DNA of 29,589 nt from the IMG/VR virus record IMGVR_UViG_3300036760_000271, positions 1 to 29,589 of that record; one strand, 5' to 3'. Below the pieces are notes generated by a model, which ran no database searches, was not told the origin of the DNA, and saw only the letters and a list, made by a program, of their open reading frames with translations. Source of the DNA: a virus. Numbering within the stretch: position 1 is the first letter of the stretch; every line of letters starts with the position of its first letter. The translations under genes and the position numbers were made by a program. Of the stretch, positions 1 to 9,500 are shown one piece after another.

Positions 1-725
1 GTGTACCATCTTCCGTCTACGGGAGTGAAAGCGACACGAGACCTAAGGGGGGTTGTAACTCCTGGTGTGCCAGTGAAAATTGTTCCTACGGAAGCCCACG
101 AGGGGGCGAGAATGTCGGCACTTTCATAAATATAGACACTCATGGCGTCCATGTTTGATGCCGCTGTGGCATAAACCGCTTCAGCATAGAATGTTTTAGT
201 CCCGTCCCAGTTAGCGGCGACATACTTCCAGTATTTAGGATTGGTGAGGATAGTAGCAGTTTCGGCTGTGCGACTTGTGTTGTAGTTTCCTATTTCTATC
301 TGGGTTTCAGTATTGGTGAGAGTGGTGGCGTTTTGAATGATAATAATTCTAACAGCCTTAAAAACATCCACATTACTAGCAGCCTGAGCTGAAATACTAT
401 GCGCCCAAGACATATTTGCCGCCACGGTCGGCATACTGCTAAATTTATTAGTGCTCCTGGTAAGAACATAAGAACTACCGTTTGTTCCAACGGTACCAGA
501 ACCAACCACGGCGGCGGTGTCTCTATTGTACATTGCCACAGTAACGCTTGTATTCCCACTTGTTTTCTTTTGCTCAAACTCAATATAAACCTGAACCGTG
601 CCATTATATTGGGAGGGGTCCCAATACCATTGACCCTTAGCATCCTCAACCGTAGACCCAGACGGGGTAGTGGCTGTATATTCTCGGTCAAGGATATTTT
701 TTTCTTGTCTGACCTGTGCTGCCAT
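1..725 (-). CDS. Virion-associated protein, C-terminus cut by window edge
   Basis: An open frame runs from an ATG at 723-725 leftward to the window edge without a stop, giving about 241 residues; the C-terminus lies outside. The visible protein starts MAAQVRQEKNILDREY and is rich in Thr, Ser, Ala, Asn and Tyr with no long hydrophobic segment, as expected for beta-rich phage fibre or baseplate-type proteins. It begins 1 nt after the stop of the 139-aa gene, so it belongs to the same leftward operon and is the most distal structural gene seen. I do not recognise a named family. Position after the long fibre gene suggests a fibre-associated or receptor-contacting protein; that is inference. A different frame inside it (296-691) is also open but lacks context. 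Confidence 0.8.
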   Translation of the reverse strand, partial: MAAQVRQEKNILDREYTATTPSGSTVEDAKGQWYWDPSQYNGTVQVYIEFEQKKTSGNTSVTVAMYNRDTAAVVGSGTVGTNGSSYVLTRSTNKFSSMPTVAANMSWAHSISAQAASNVDVFKAVRIIIIQNATTLTNTETQIEIGNYNTSRTAETATILTNPKYWKYVAANWDGTKTFYAEAVYATAASNMDAMSVYIYESADILAPSWASVGTIFTGTPGVTTPLRSRVAFTPVDGRWY

Positions 726-726
726 T

Positions 727-1146
727 TTATTTTAACGTAATTAGTTTCGCAAACTCACTTAGTACTTTATTTCTTTCTTGGGTTGTCAGCACTTTATCGA
801 AGTGCAGTTCCACTTGGTCTATGTTTCCTGAACCTAGAACAGACTCGGAGTAATAGACTCTATAAGGAAAGCCGATTGCCGTGCCGATGGTGTTTCTTTG
901 ATTGAAGATGTCTTTAATGATGAACTTTGAACCAGGTAAACTGGGCGGCAGGGTAGGGTTGTCTGCCATTACTCCGTCGAGTAGGGCTTTCTCTGGGTCG
1001 GTGAGTTCTCGGCTAAAAGTAACATAGGTAAAACCGCTGGTATCGCCTATTACCGTGGGTCTTAAACCTACGACTTCGCTTATTCTCTGCAAGGCATTCC
1101 AGGCGTATCCCTGGCTTCGGTTGATTTGGGGGTATTTGTATTCCAT
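727..1146 (-). CDS. Hypothetical protein downstream of long tail fibre
   Basis: This 139-aa protein starts at an ATG (1144-1146) and begins MEYKYPQINRSQGYAW. It has mixed alpha/beta character, no signal peptide, no membrane segment and no cysteine clusters. It sits 30 nt after the stop of the 1793-aa fibre gene and 1 nt before the next gene, so it is co-transcribed with virion genes. The 30-nt gap contains ACTAAC 8 nt before the start codon, a motif that recurs before several starts here, and no purine-rich SD. I do not recognise the family. A fibre-associated small protein or chaperone is possible from position only. Confidence 0.75.
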   Translation of the reverse strand: MEYKYPQINRSQGYAWNALQRISEVVGLRPTVIGDTSGFTYVTFSRELTDPEKALLDGVMADNPTLPPSLPGSKFIIKDIFNQRNTIGTAIGFPYRVYYSESVLGSGNIDQVELHFDKVLTTQERNKVLSEFAKLITLK

Positions 1147-1176
1147 AGATTTGGGTTAGTTAAGAAATTATATTCC

Positions 1177-4100
1177 CTAGGTGTGGCTTGTCCAATCATT
1201 CTCAGGATTGAAGTAGATTTCATCAGCCGTCAAGGCATACCCCACAATTCGGATAACGTAATCCGTAGTCGTGGGCTGTGTAACGACAATATCCCCCGTC
1301 GTACTTGCAAACACCGCAGCACCAATAGTAAGAGCGGGGAAGTTGGCATCTGCTCTAATTATTCCATTCAAAAGAACTGTTATAGCTGCTCCATCAGTAG
1401 AGGCAAGAACACACATACCAATTATTCCCCTAGCATCTCCTGTAGCGGCCGCAGCCACACTAATGTCCACCAGTTCCCAGCGGGAGTCGTCTTTATCCAG
1501 GGTCACAAGGTCACCAAAAGCAATGGTTGCTCCACCAGTACCCGTAACTGTGATACCCGAATACTTCCCATCCGCCGAACCAGCGGGGTCAAAAGCAATA
1601 GATGTATTTTCTGCTAGAGTAATAACCCCACCAGTCGTGAAAGCCGAAGGCGTGGTCAGGGTGGGTGAAGTTAAGGTCTTGGCTGTGAGAGTTTGGGTTC
1701 CACCTACCGTTACGACGCTAGCGGTATTAGTTCCAGCATTAGTGTTTCTTAATTCTCCAGTTCCGATTGTTAGAATGCCCGCTGTATGAGTAGCAACGAA
1801 GTCTCCGTTTTCTATATTTAGTACAAAGCCAGTGTTCCCAAAAAGATTTTGCCACCCTAGGGTCGTAGTTCCAAGCGAAGAACCTCCATCAGCTCCAGGC
1901 GATAGGGCCGTGGCAGTAAGTTGCATCTCTATGGCCGAACCAATAGACCACCCCAAGGTGCTGGCGGCGGGGAGGTACATACCATCTGAGGGAATGGTTG
2001 AACTGTTTGGAACAAACGAATTACCAATCACGGCCGTAAATGTTCCAGCCAGGGGCGTGGAAGTACCAATGATGATATTGTTTAATTGATTGCCTCCTCC
2101 AGCGATAGTACCAGCGAGAGTAAACGCATTGATAGTAGCCGCAGTTAATGAACCTGGGATATTTACGACAGTTGTATTCGGTCCAACACCCAGCACAACC
2201 GTCCCCGCCCTGTTCATCAAACTAACGTCGTTGGTAGTACCGTACCCCATTATTGCCGCACCACTCACTGTAGAGGCAAATCCAGTAAATTGTGTTGCAG
2301 CCAAAGCAGCTGGGGTTGCTAACGCCGTGGTGCTTATTAAGTTTGTTGTGAACGTAACCGATGTTCCGCTTACCGTTGTGAATGCCCCAGCCAGTGGGGT
2401 TACGGTTCCTATGATTATATTATTCAGTTGTTGACCACCGCCCGAAACCGTACCCGCTAATGTAGTTGCCCCAAGGGTTGATACAAAGTTACCTCCTGTA
2501 AGAGTTAGGGTGTTGGCACTATGAGTTAGAACCAAATCTCCAGAATCCCAATCTATTACTGCCCCTAAATCAAGATACAAGTCAGACCAATTTAGTGAGG
2601 TCGTACCCAGTGAGTTGCCATCTGTCGTAACGGGCGAAAACGAAGTCCCGTCTAAAACCAATTCTTTAGCCAATGAACCGGCGGTAGTTACGGAAAATAC
2701 CAACGAACCGTCAATGTTCGTACCCGCGTTTACATCTACGGCAATCCAGGTTATGCGGGCAAACTCAGACTGAGTTCCACCATCATTGGAAAGGATGAGC
2801 GAAAGGTAAGCCTCATCATTGTCAGCCATTGTAGCCCTGTCGCCTTCAAGTTTTACAACCTGTACGCTTGCATTATCGGTAGTGTTTACAAATCTACCCG
2901 CATTGCCCGCCAGAGAAACCGTCAGCAGGCCGGTGGAAGTTATTGCTCCCGCTCCCAGGGTGGTTACGGTTGCTGCTGCCGCGCTCGCCCCACCGATGGT
3001 TACGCCATCAAGCGTGCCGCCGTTAATATCCACCGTAGTGAGTATTCCAGCGTCCGCCACTGTCCTACCGGCGTTAGTCCAGTTGGCGGCAAAAGAAGTA
3101 ATCGTAAGGTTTACAAAGGTCGGACTGGAGCCCGTGGCTACGGCCTGGTTCTGCCCGTCTAAGAAAGCCCACTCATTAGTATCGAGAGTGTTGGCTCCAA
3201 TCACAAACGATGAACCCGTAATGGCCGTGCCGGTAATCGCCGCCGCTGAGTTGATTTTTACCGCTGGCACTATCTCCGAGGCACTACCATCCAGCGTCAA
3301 CATGGTAGTCAAGACGTTGTTTACCAAGGCGCTGAAAATTAAATCAGTATCTTGCGTGGCCCCACTCAAAACAGTCGTAGCTTTCCAGGTAATCCTGGCC
3401 CCCTCGTCTTGATTGCCAGCCGAATCTGATAATCTAAATGTTACATACGCCTCATCGCCATCTGCTATCGTCGCTCGGTCGCCCTGGATAATCGCACTCT
3501 GCACACTAGCGGCATCTGTCGTATTGGTCATGGTCAAACTTGACCCACCCCACAAGAAATCCGGGTCGCCCTCCAACGTCCCATCCCCTGTCCAAACTCC
3601 GATTTGATTGTCTACAGGAGTACCAACCTTAGTTACATCACCAGAGCCAGTAGGTATTGCAAAGGTGGGGGCGCTAGAAGCTCCATTAGATTTTAAGAAC
3701 GTTCCGTCAGCACCCAAGGCAAGCTCGGTGACATCACCATCGGTATTAGAATAAAATACCCTCCAAGCCGTTTGAGCTACAAATTGGGTTAAATTGGTAT
3801 ACCCCCCCGCCCCAGGTGTATAGGCTTCCCAGGCCGTACCTCCGGCGTTGATACGGATAGAATTACCCGCCCCTGGCGTTACTTCGGTTATCGTGTTGGC
3901 TGAATTGGCTACCCAAATTGAAAGGGCGGTGATGGCAGACAAGCCCGTGCCGCCGTCCAGCACAGCCACGTCCGTTCCGCTTACCCTATAAACATACGCC
4001 CCGCCGATAGTTACTCCCGTGTTCAAATCAGCCGTTACGGTGTTGTTGGCAGTGATGGTAAGGATGTCTACAAAAGCCGCTCCGTCTACATCATAGCCTC

Positions 4101-6558
4101 GCAGCTTGAGGGTATCTCCGGCCGTATCTCCGGTATTCAGGGTTGCTGCATATATCCCGTCCCAACGAACCGCCAATGAACCAAGGTCATCGGTTATATC
4201 GGTGTCATCAATTAAATCTGTATTAATTGCCACTACACCCAAATTAGCCAGTGTGGGTAAGGCATTGCCCGAAGCCGTACCCGTCAAAGCTCCTATAAAA
4301 GTCGTGGCATTCACCGTGTTGGCAAAAGTAGCACTCTGGTCGGCCGCTAAGGTAAGTGCAGTGGTAGCGGCACTTCCTACTGTGGTGGTTTTGAAAACAA
4401 GAGTTCGGGAAGCCCCCGTTCCTGACTGTATAATCATAGAACTCGCCCCACCCGTAATATCTCCCACTGCCGTAAGCGAACCTGTTACATCAGCCGCGCC
4501 CGTAAAGGCTTGACCCCATAGGTTCCTTGAAGTAGCCAGTACCGTAGCCGAACCAGCCAGTCCGGTAATAGCTCCGGTAATCGTATTCGTAACCGTCATG
4601 TCCAGAGCGTAGATTCTCTTGGCTACGGCCAGCCCTCCGGCTATCGCCACCGCCGCCGTTGTGGTATTAGTCGCTTCTTTGGAAGAAGTTATGTTTACTT
4701 GGCCCGTCGTAAGGTCAGCTGCATTTGCTCTAAGGGTTAGATTCTCGGTTGTTAAAGTAGAACCGTTTAATGTTTGTCCACCTGCTATTCCCGCAAGAAT
4801 TACCGCACCCGATAAACTTGTAAGATTTCCACTAGTTGTGCCCATTATGGTGTTCGTAACTGTCATATCTAAGGCCCATATTCTCTTAGCGACAGCTAGG
4901 CCACCAGTTATTGCTACTGCAGCGGTCGTGGTGTTGGTAGCTTCCTTTGATGATGTTACATTTATTTGTCCTGTCGTTAAATCTGCGGCATTGGCTCGCA
5001 AAGTAAGATTTTCTGCCGTAAGAGTTGAGCCCGCGATAGTTTGCCCGCCCGCTAAGCCAAGCGAACCCACAGCATAGTCAGACCCCGCAGTCGCAATCGA
5101 AAGCACGCCCGTGGTCGTGGTATTTTTTACCAACCCAGTCGTCAAGGCACCCAAGAATTGAGCGCCCGAAAGTCCCGTATCCACCGTACCCTGCACAATA
5201 AACTTGTTGGCAAAAGCCACATCGCCTGATCCGTCTACGCTATTACCCGCGAGGTTTCGGGCCGTCGTCCATTTGGCAGCTGAAGAAGCGGTTGAAGCGT
5301 TGCCTACTAAAGCCGCCGTTACCGTAGTCGCGGTTATCAACACAGTGGCCAGGGTATCGGTTGTCGTGTCAAAGGTCAGGCTAGCGTCACCCTCAAGTGT
5401 GCCATCACCAGTCCACACCCCCACTTGGTTATTTACCGGTACGCCCACCTTAGACACATCTCCCCCACCTGTCGGTGCCGCTAATTCAAAATCAGTTTCA
5501 CCCGCATTAACCCTGACTAATTTCAAGGCATTACCCGCATAAGACAACGCTGCCAGGCTCGTCAGCTGCGTATCTAAAGGTTGCTTGTTCCCCAACTGGG
5601 TTTGTAGAGCCGAGCTTACCCCCTTAACATATGAAAGTTCCGTAAGTGAAGGATAGGTAGCAACTGTGAGAGTTCCTAAAGTATCAGAATCCACCCAATA
5701 AGCCATCTCATTAGCTGACCCAGAACCATCAATTGTTCTGGGTAGGGAGTTTGTTATAACGAGTTTATTAGCATCTCCACCTGCCCCTTCAGCTACACTT
5801 ATTCCAGTCCCAGCGATTATTTTATCCGCTACATACCCCGCCGTAGGGTCACCTGCGTCATATTTAACTTTTTCGTCACTGCCGCTCCCACTGCCTACGG
5901 GGATATTTATAGTACCATCAGGACTTTTAGTTATTGCAGTGCCAGTGAAATTGATGATGCGGGCCACTTTATCTACAATATCTCCATCATCAAGAATCCG
6001 TAAGGGGTGCGCCCCCCAACCTGCCCGGGTAACAATCTTTTCAGTAACCTCTGGTAAATTCTTAACTGCCGAAGCGTCTAACCGCTCTTCATCTTGTAAC
6101 AATTCAAGGCCATCCCTAAACTTAGTACCCAAAATAGGCAACTTATTTTCTATATCTTCTAGGGTAGGGATTTTAGCTAGAACCTTATCTACTATCTCAG
6201 TCTCATCAGCGTCTTTTCCAGGTTTACCGTCCTTACCGTCTTTACCATCTTTTCCTTGTATAACCTCGTCTTTTATGGAGGCAATTTTCTTTTCCGCTTG
6301 AGTAAAAAGATTTTTAAGCTCCTGAATAAAAGCTTCTTTGATTACAGCAACGTCAGAAGCTGCGCCCTGCTTTAGTTTTTCTTGTAGGGCCAGCAGATTC
6401 TTATGAACAAGCCCCCATTCTTTTTCATTCCCGCCCCTAATCGCTTGAACAATCTCCAGAACTTTCTTAAAAGAATCCTCAAAATCAGTACGCGAAATAC
6501 CTTCATCTACCAGCTTGAGTAGCGCCTCTAACTTCTTGATTTTATCGTCTTTGGTCAT
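1177..6558 (-). CDS. Very long modular tail fibre with collagen-like segment
   Basis: At 1793 aa this is the largest gene in the window. Residues 1-100 are charged and predicted helical/coiled-coil. Residues 102-116 are five Gly-X-Y triplets (GKDGKDGKDGKPGKD), a collagen-like trimerisation element known in phage fibres. After a short linker, about 1500 residues are Thr/Ala/Gly/Ser/Asn-rich beta modules. They include a nearly identical 57-residue pair (about residues 500-569 and 588-659), two 'VWTGDGTLEGD' modules, and two modules sharing GDRAT, DEAY and ARITW. The last ~110 residues (from about DSRWELVDIS, ending NPENDWTSHT) look like a compact C-terminal domain I associate with fibres of environmental phages (from memory). 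Size, repeats and place among tail genes make a trimeric fibre or tail appendage the best call; receptor binding is inferred. Confidence 0.88.
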   Translation of the reverse strand: MTKDDKIKKLEALLKLVDEGISRTDFEDSFKKVLEIVQAIRGGNEKEWGLVHKNLLALQEKLKQGAASDVAVIKEAFIQELKNLFTQAEKKIASIKDEVIQGKDGKDGKDGKPGKDADETEIVDKVLAKIPTLEDIENKLPILGTKFRDGLELLQDEERLDASAVKNLPEVTEKIVTRAGWGAHPLRILDDGDIVDKVARIINFTGTAITKSPDGTINIPVGSGSGSDEKVKYDAGDPTAGYVADKIIAGTGISVAEGAGGDANKLVITNSLPRTIDGSGSANEMAYWVDSDTLGTLTVATYPSLTELSYVKGVSSALQTQLGNKQPLDTQLTSLAALSYAGNALKLVRVNAGETDFELAAPTGGGDVSKVGVPVNNQVGVWTGDGTLEGDASLTFDTTTDTLATVLITATTVTAALVGNASTASSAAKWTTARNLAGNSVDGSGDVAFANKFIVQGTVDTGLSGAQFLGALTTGLVKNTTTTGVLSIATAGSDYAVGSLGLAGGQTIAGSTLTAENLTLRANAADLTTGQINVTSSKEATNTTTAAVAITGGLAVAKRIWALDMTVTNTIMGTTSGNLTSLSGAVILAGIAGGQTLNGSTLTTENLTLRANAADLTTGQVNITSSKEATNTTTAAVAIAGGLAVAKRIYALDMTVTNTITGAITGLAGSATVLATSRNLWGQAFTGAADVTGSLTAVGDITGGASSMIIQSGTGASRTLVFKTTTVGSAATTALTLAADQSATFANTVNATTFIGALTGTASGNALPTLANLGVVAINTDLIDDTDITDDLGSLAVRWDGIYAATLNTGDTAGDTLKLRGYDVDGAAFVDILTITANNTVTADLNTGVTIGGAYVYRVSGTDVAVLDGGTGLSAITALSIWVANSANTITEVTPGAGNSIRINAGGTAWEAYTPGAGGYTNLTQFVAQTAWRVFYSNTDGDVTELALGADGTFLKSNGASSAPTFAIPTGSGDVTKVGTPVDNQIGVWTGDGTLEGDPDFLWGGSSLTMTNTTDAASVQSAIIQGDRATIADGDEAYVTFRLSDSAGNQDEGARITWKATTVLSGATQDTDLIFSALVNNVLTTMLTLDGSASEIVPAVKINSAAAITGTAITGSSFVIGANTLDTNEWAFLDGQNQAVATGSSPTFVNLTITSFAANWTNAGRTVADAGILTTVDINGGTLDGVTIGGASAAAATVTTLGAGAITSTGLLTVSLAGNAGRFVNTTDNASVQVVKLEGDRATMADNDEAYLSLILSNDGGTQSEFARITWIAVDVNAGTNIDGSLVFSVTTAGSLAKELVLDGTSFSPVTTDGNSLGTTSLNWSDLYLDLGAVIDWDSGDLVLTHSANTLTLTGGNFVSTLGATTLAGTVSGGGQQLNNIIIGTVTPLAGAFTTVSGTSVTFTTNLISTTALATPAALAATQFTGFASTVSGAAIMGYGTTNDVSLMNRAGTVVLGVGPNTTVVNIPGSLTAATINAFTLAGTIAGGGNQLNNIIIGTSTPLAGTFTAVIGNSFVPNSSTIPSDGMYLPAASTLGWSIGSAIEMQLTATALSPGADGGSSLGTTTLGWQNLFGNTGFVLNIENGDFVATHTAGILTIGTGELRNTNAGTNTASVVTVGGTQTLTAKTLTSPTLTTPSAFTTGGVITLAENTSIAFDPAGSADGKYSGITVTGTGGATIAFGDLVTLDKDDSRWELVDISVAAAATGDARGIIGMCVLASTDGAAITVLLNGIIRADANFPALTIGAAVFASTTGDIVVTQPTTTDYVIRIVGYALTADEIYFNPENDWTSHT

Positions 6559-6559
6559 A

Positions 6560-9500
6560 CTATTTTAACTTAGGTAATTTGGGAAGTTGGGGTAAGGATG
6601 GCAACAATTTACTTGATTGCGTTTTGGGCGATGTTGTAGGTATTGCTTTACTAATAATCTGCGAAGCCTGTGAAGCACCGGGTACACCAAACAAAGAACC
6701 ACCTGCACCTAATGCCCTTACCGCTCCCTTGATTTTAGTCTGTGACGTTTTACCTGTTGTAGCACTAGTAATACCACTCAATGCTTGCTCAAAGGTATTT
6801 ATTATGGGTACTGGATTAGAAGAGTAAGACATAGCAGAAGCAAGTTGTCCCATAATTGGTATTGATTGTACCACATTCATAATGGCATTACCGACAAATG
6901 ATTTTTCTGGTTGTTCATCACTCGTAGCCAGGTTGATTATTTTCCTTGTTCCCCTACGGATTCCCTCCTCCATTGAGGTAGCTACAACAACTATCCAAAA
7001 TAGTGAAGCGGCAGCTTTCTTATAGTTCTTTTCCTTAATCCCCATTCGCCAAACTTGTCGCTTCAAATTGTCCCACCTATTTAGCATAAAGCTTTGAAAG
7101 GTAAGGATTGTTTTGTTTAATGATTTATTATCGGTCAATCCATAACCTGAAGTTATTGCCAAGGGCTGGTCTTTAAAGAATGAGGAACCCTGACTTTGTC
7201 GCATCAAACGAGTCGCTTCCTGAACTAATGATTTATCAGGATACATCAAATCAATCGTTATACCTCTTTCTAAAGCAAGTTTTTCATATGCCCCTGCTAT
7301 GGCCGTAGAGCGCATCAGACCGTCTAGGGCTTGTAGCGGCTTAAGGCCAATCTGACTTAGCTTACCCAGGTAGCCTTCACCAAACTCCCTAAAGGCCACG
7401 TCATCTCCAACCGCTTTTTTAACTTCAGGAAAATTATCCATCACAAAGTTGCGCCACTCTTTTGACGTAGCAATCCTAGTAGCTCCCCTAGTAGCTGCTT
7501 CTACACCAATCGTAGCTATGGTATCCGCAAAAGAAGAAAATTGAACTAGGGCAGAAGAAAGACGAAACGCTAATACGCCGGCCCCAATATTTTTCCGTAT
7601 TATATCAAGGGCTGCAATTCTCTTGGCTCCCTCAGTACCACCCTTACGAGCCATCAAGTCTAGCCACTGTAGCCACGCCAAACTACCAACATCACCAAGT
7701 TTTGCTTTCATCTCTGGTGAATTCACTATCTCAAAATATTGCTTAATATCCCGCCCCATCGTAAGCATATAGGCGGTATCGTCTAGGTGACGGCGAAAAA
7801 TCTTATCAATGTTAGTTTCCAGCTTAATTCTACTAAGGTTTGCACGAGATTTAGTGAAACCCTGCTCAACGGTTTTGGTACGTATACCGGAAATTTCCTC
7901 TGCTCGTTGTCCAAATCGTTCGTATATTTCCAAATCGCTCATCGTATCGTAATCGGACATAAATGAAACATAGTTGTCTACCTGCCCCACATCAGCATTG
8001 TAGACATCAAGAGCATACTTTTTAACCGCTGGATATTCTGCCTCAAACTTAGAACGTACAAATTGGTAGGCGTTTTCCTCAGCGGGAGTTAGTGCTATAG
8101 CATCTATTTCGGCCCCAGTAAGCCCACTGTTAGCTAACCTCTCCAGTCCACCCGACTGCCTCGCAGCCGCGACTGTGCCAATACGTTCAAAATTGCCATC
8201 GGTAAAATCTTTGGTCAGTTCATACCATTGTTTTATTGCCTCATCATTGTGGGTAAGGTAGTTTCCATAATCCAAATCCAATGCAGCTTTCATCGGTTGC
8301 ATACCTGTAATATCTGCCAAACCATCTATGGGCGTAAGTCCGATATTAGATTTTTGTAAATAATTACGCAGAGCGATATACCGCTCAACCCATTGCTTAG
8401 GGTCGCTTCCAATCGGTTGTTTGCCCACTTCCTGCGAGTTTATAGGAGTAGCAGTATTAAGCAATTGTTGCGTCCTGGCTTCTTTTTCAGCGTCATATAG
8501 GGCTTGCTTACTAGCCCACTTTGTTTTACCCAGTTGTCCCATCAGTTCAATCTCATTTTGTAAACCTTGCACCTGACTCAGTGTAAGCTGGTCTTTTGGT
8601 ATACGAGTTAAAATCTTTAGTTTATCCAAAACACGCTGAGGCATTACCACATCTTCACCCGCCGCAGTTGTTCCATCTAGATAAGCCTGGGTAGCTTTTA
8701 ATTTTTCCAACATTCCCTCAGTGTGTCCCGAAAGTTCGTACTGACTGATTATATCTTTTATCTTATTACGATAGTCAGCCGATACATTAGAATCTCCCGC
8801 CAGTTTCTCAGTCGTCTTTCTTAGTTCTCTAATCGCCTGTTTCAGCTCTTGCGCCTGGGCATAATTATCAATCCGAATAAACGCCTTAGCCATATCCGTG
8901 GTTGTCTTGGCATCTCGCACCGTTACCAAGAATTTACCCCTGTCTTCAGGCGCTAACGCTTCACGAGTATAATTCTCCACGGATTTCCGAGCCTCATCAG
9001 CCGTTAAATTCTTCTCATTGAATTTAGCAATGGTCGCTATCCGCGCTTCGGTTCTTCCGGCAGCATATCCTATCTTAGCTCCCCTAGCCTCTGATTTTAT
9101 TCTTGACTTTAGCAGTTGACTTTCAGTAGTATTAATTCGAGGCGAAGGTTCTGGGGCCAGCCCTACTTTTTTAAGTCCTGTTTTTCCACGTAAACCACCA
9201 TTTTCCAAGCCCTGCCTTGTAACTTGGTTATAGAAGTCGGTGAGTTGGGAACGAGTAAGTGGTATATATTTACCCGAAGCAACACTATCTCTTATTTCCG
9301 CAAGACCAGATAAGTCATTGACATCTTTAGAAAGATTGAGATTTTTTTGCTCAACCATAACCGTACCGTATTTTTCTGTCAGTCTGTTTTGTTCTGTGGA
9401 TATTGCTTTATTAAAATCTGCTTTTGTAGAAGTTGGAGTAAGATTATGTCGAGCCATTATAGCAGCATCGCTTTCTTTGGCAGCATTTATAATTTTATCA

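Noticed and set aside
296-691. 131-codon minus-strand frame at the left edge
   Set aside because: Out of frame with a longer uninterrupted CDS that starts 1 nt after its neighbour and runs off the edge with virion-like composition.
4582-5059. Diversity-generating retroelement (template/variable repeat) in the fibre
   Set aside because: No reverse transcriptase is present, and differences between copies are synonymous third-position changes, not adenine-directed substitutions.
1271-5542. Many long plus-strand open frames opposite the fibre gene
   Set aside because: They are Val/Pro/Ala-rich mirror images of the Thr/Gly/Ala-rich minus-strand gene, have no gene-like spacing and overlap a well-supported CDS.
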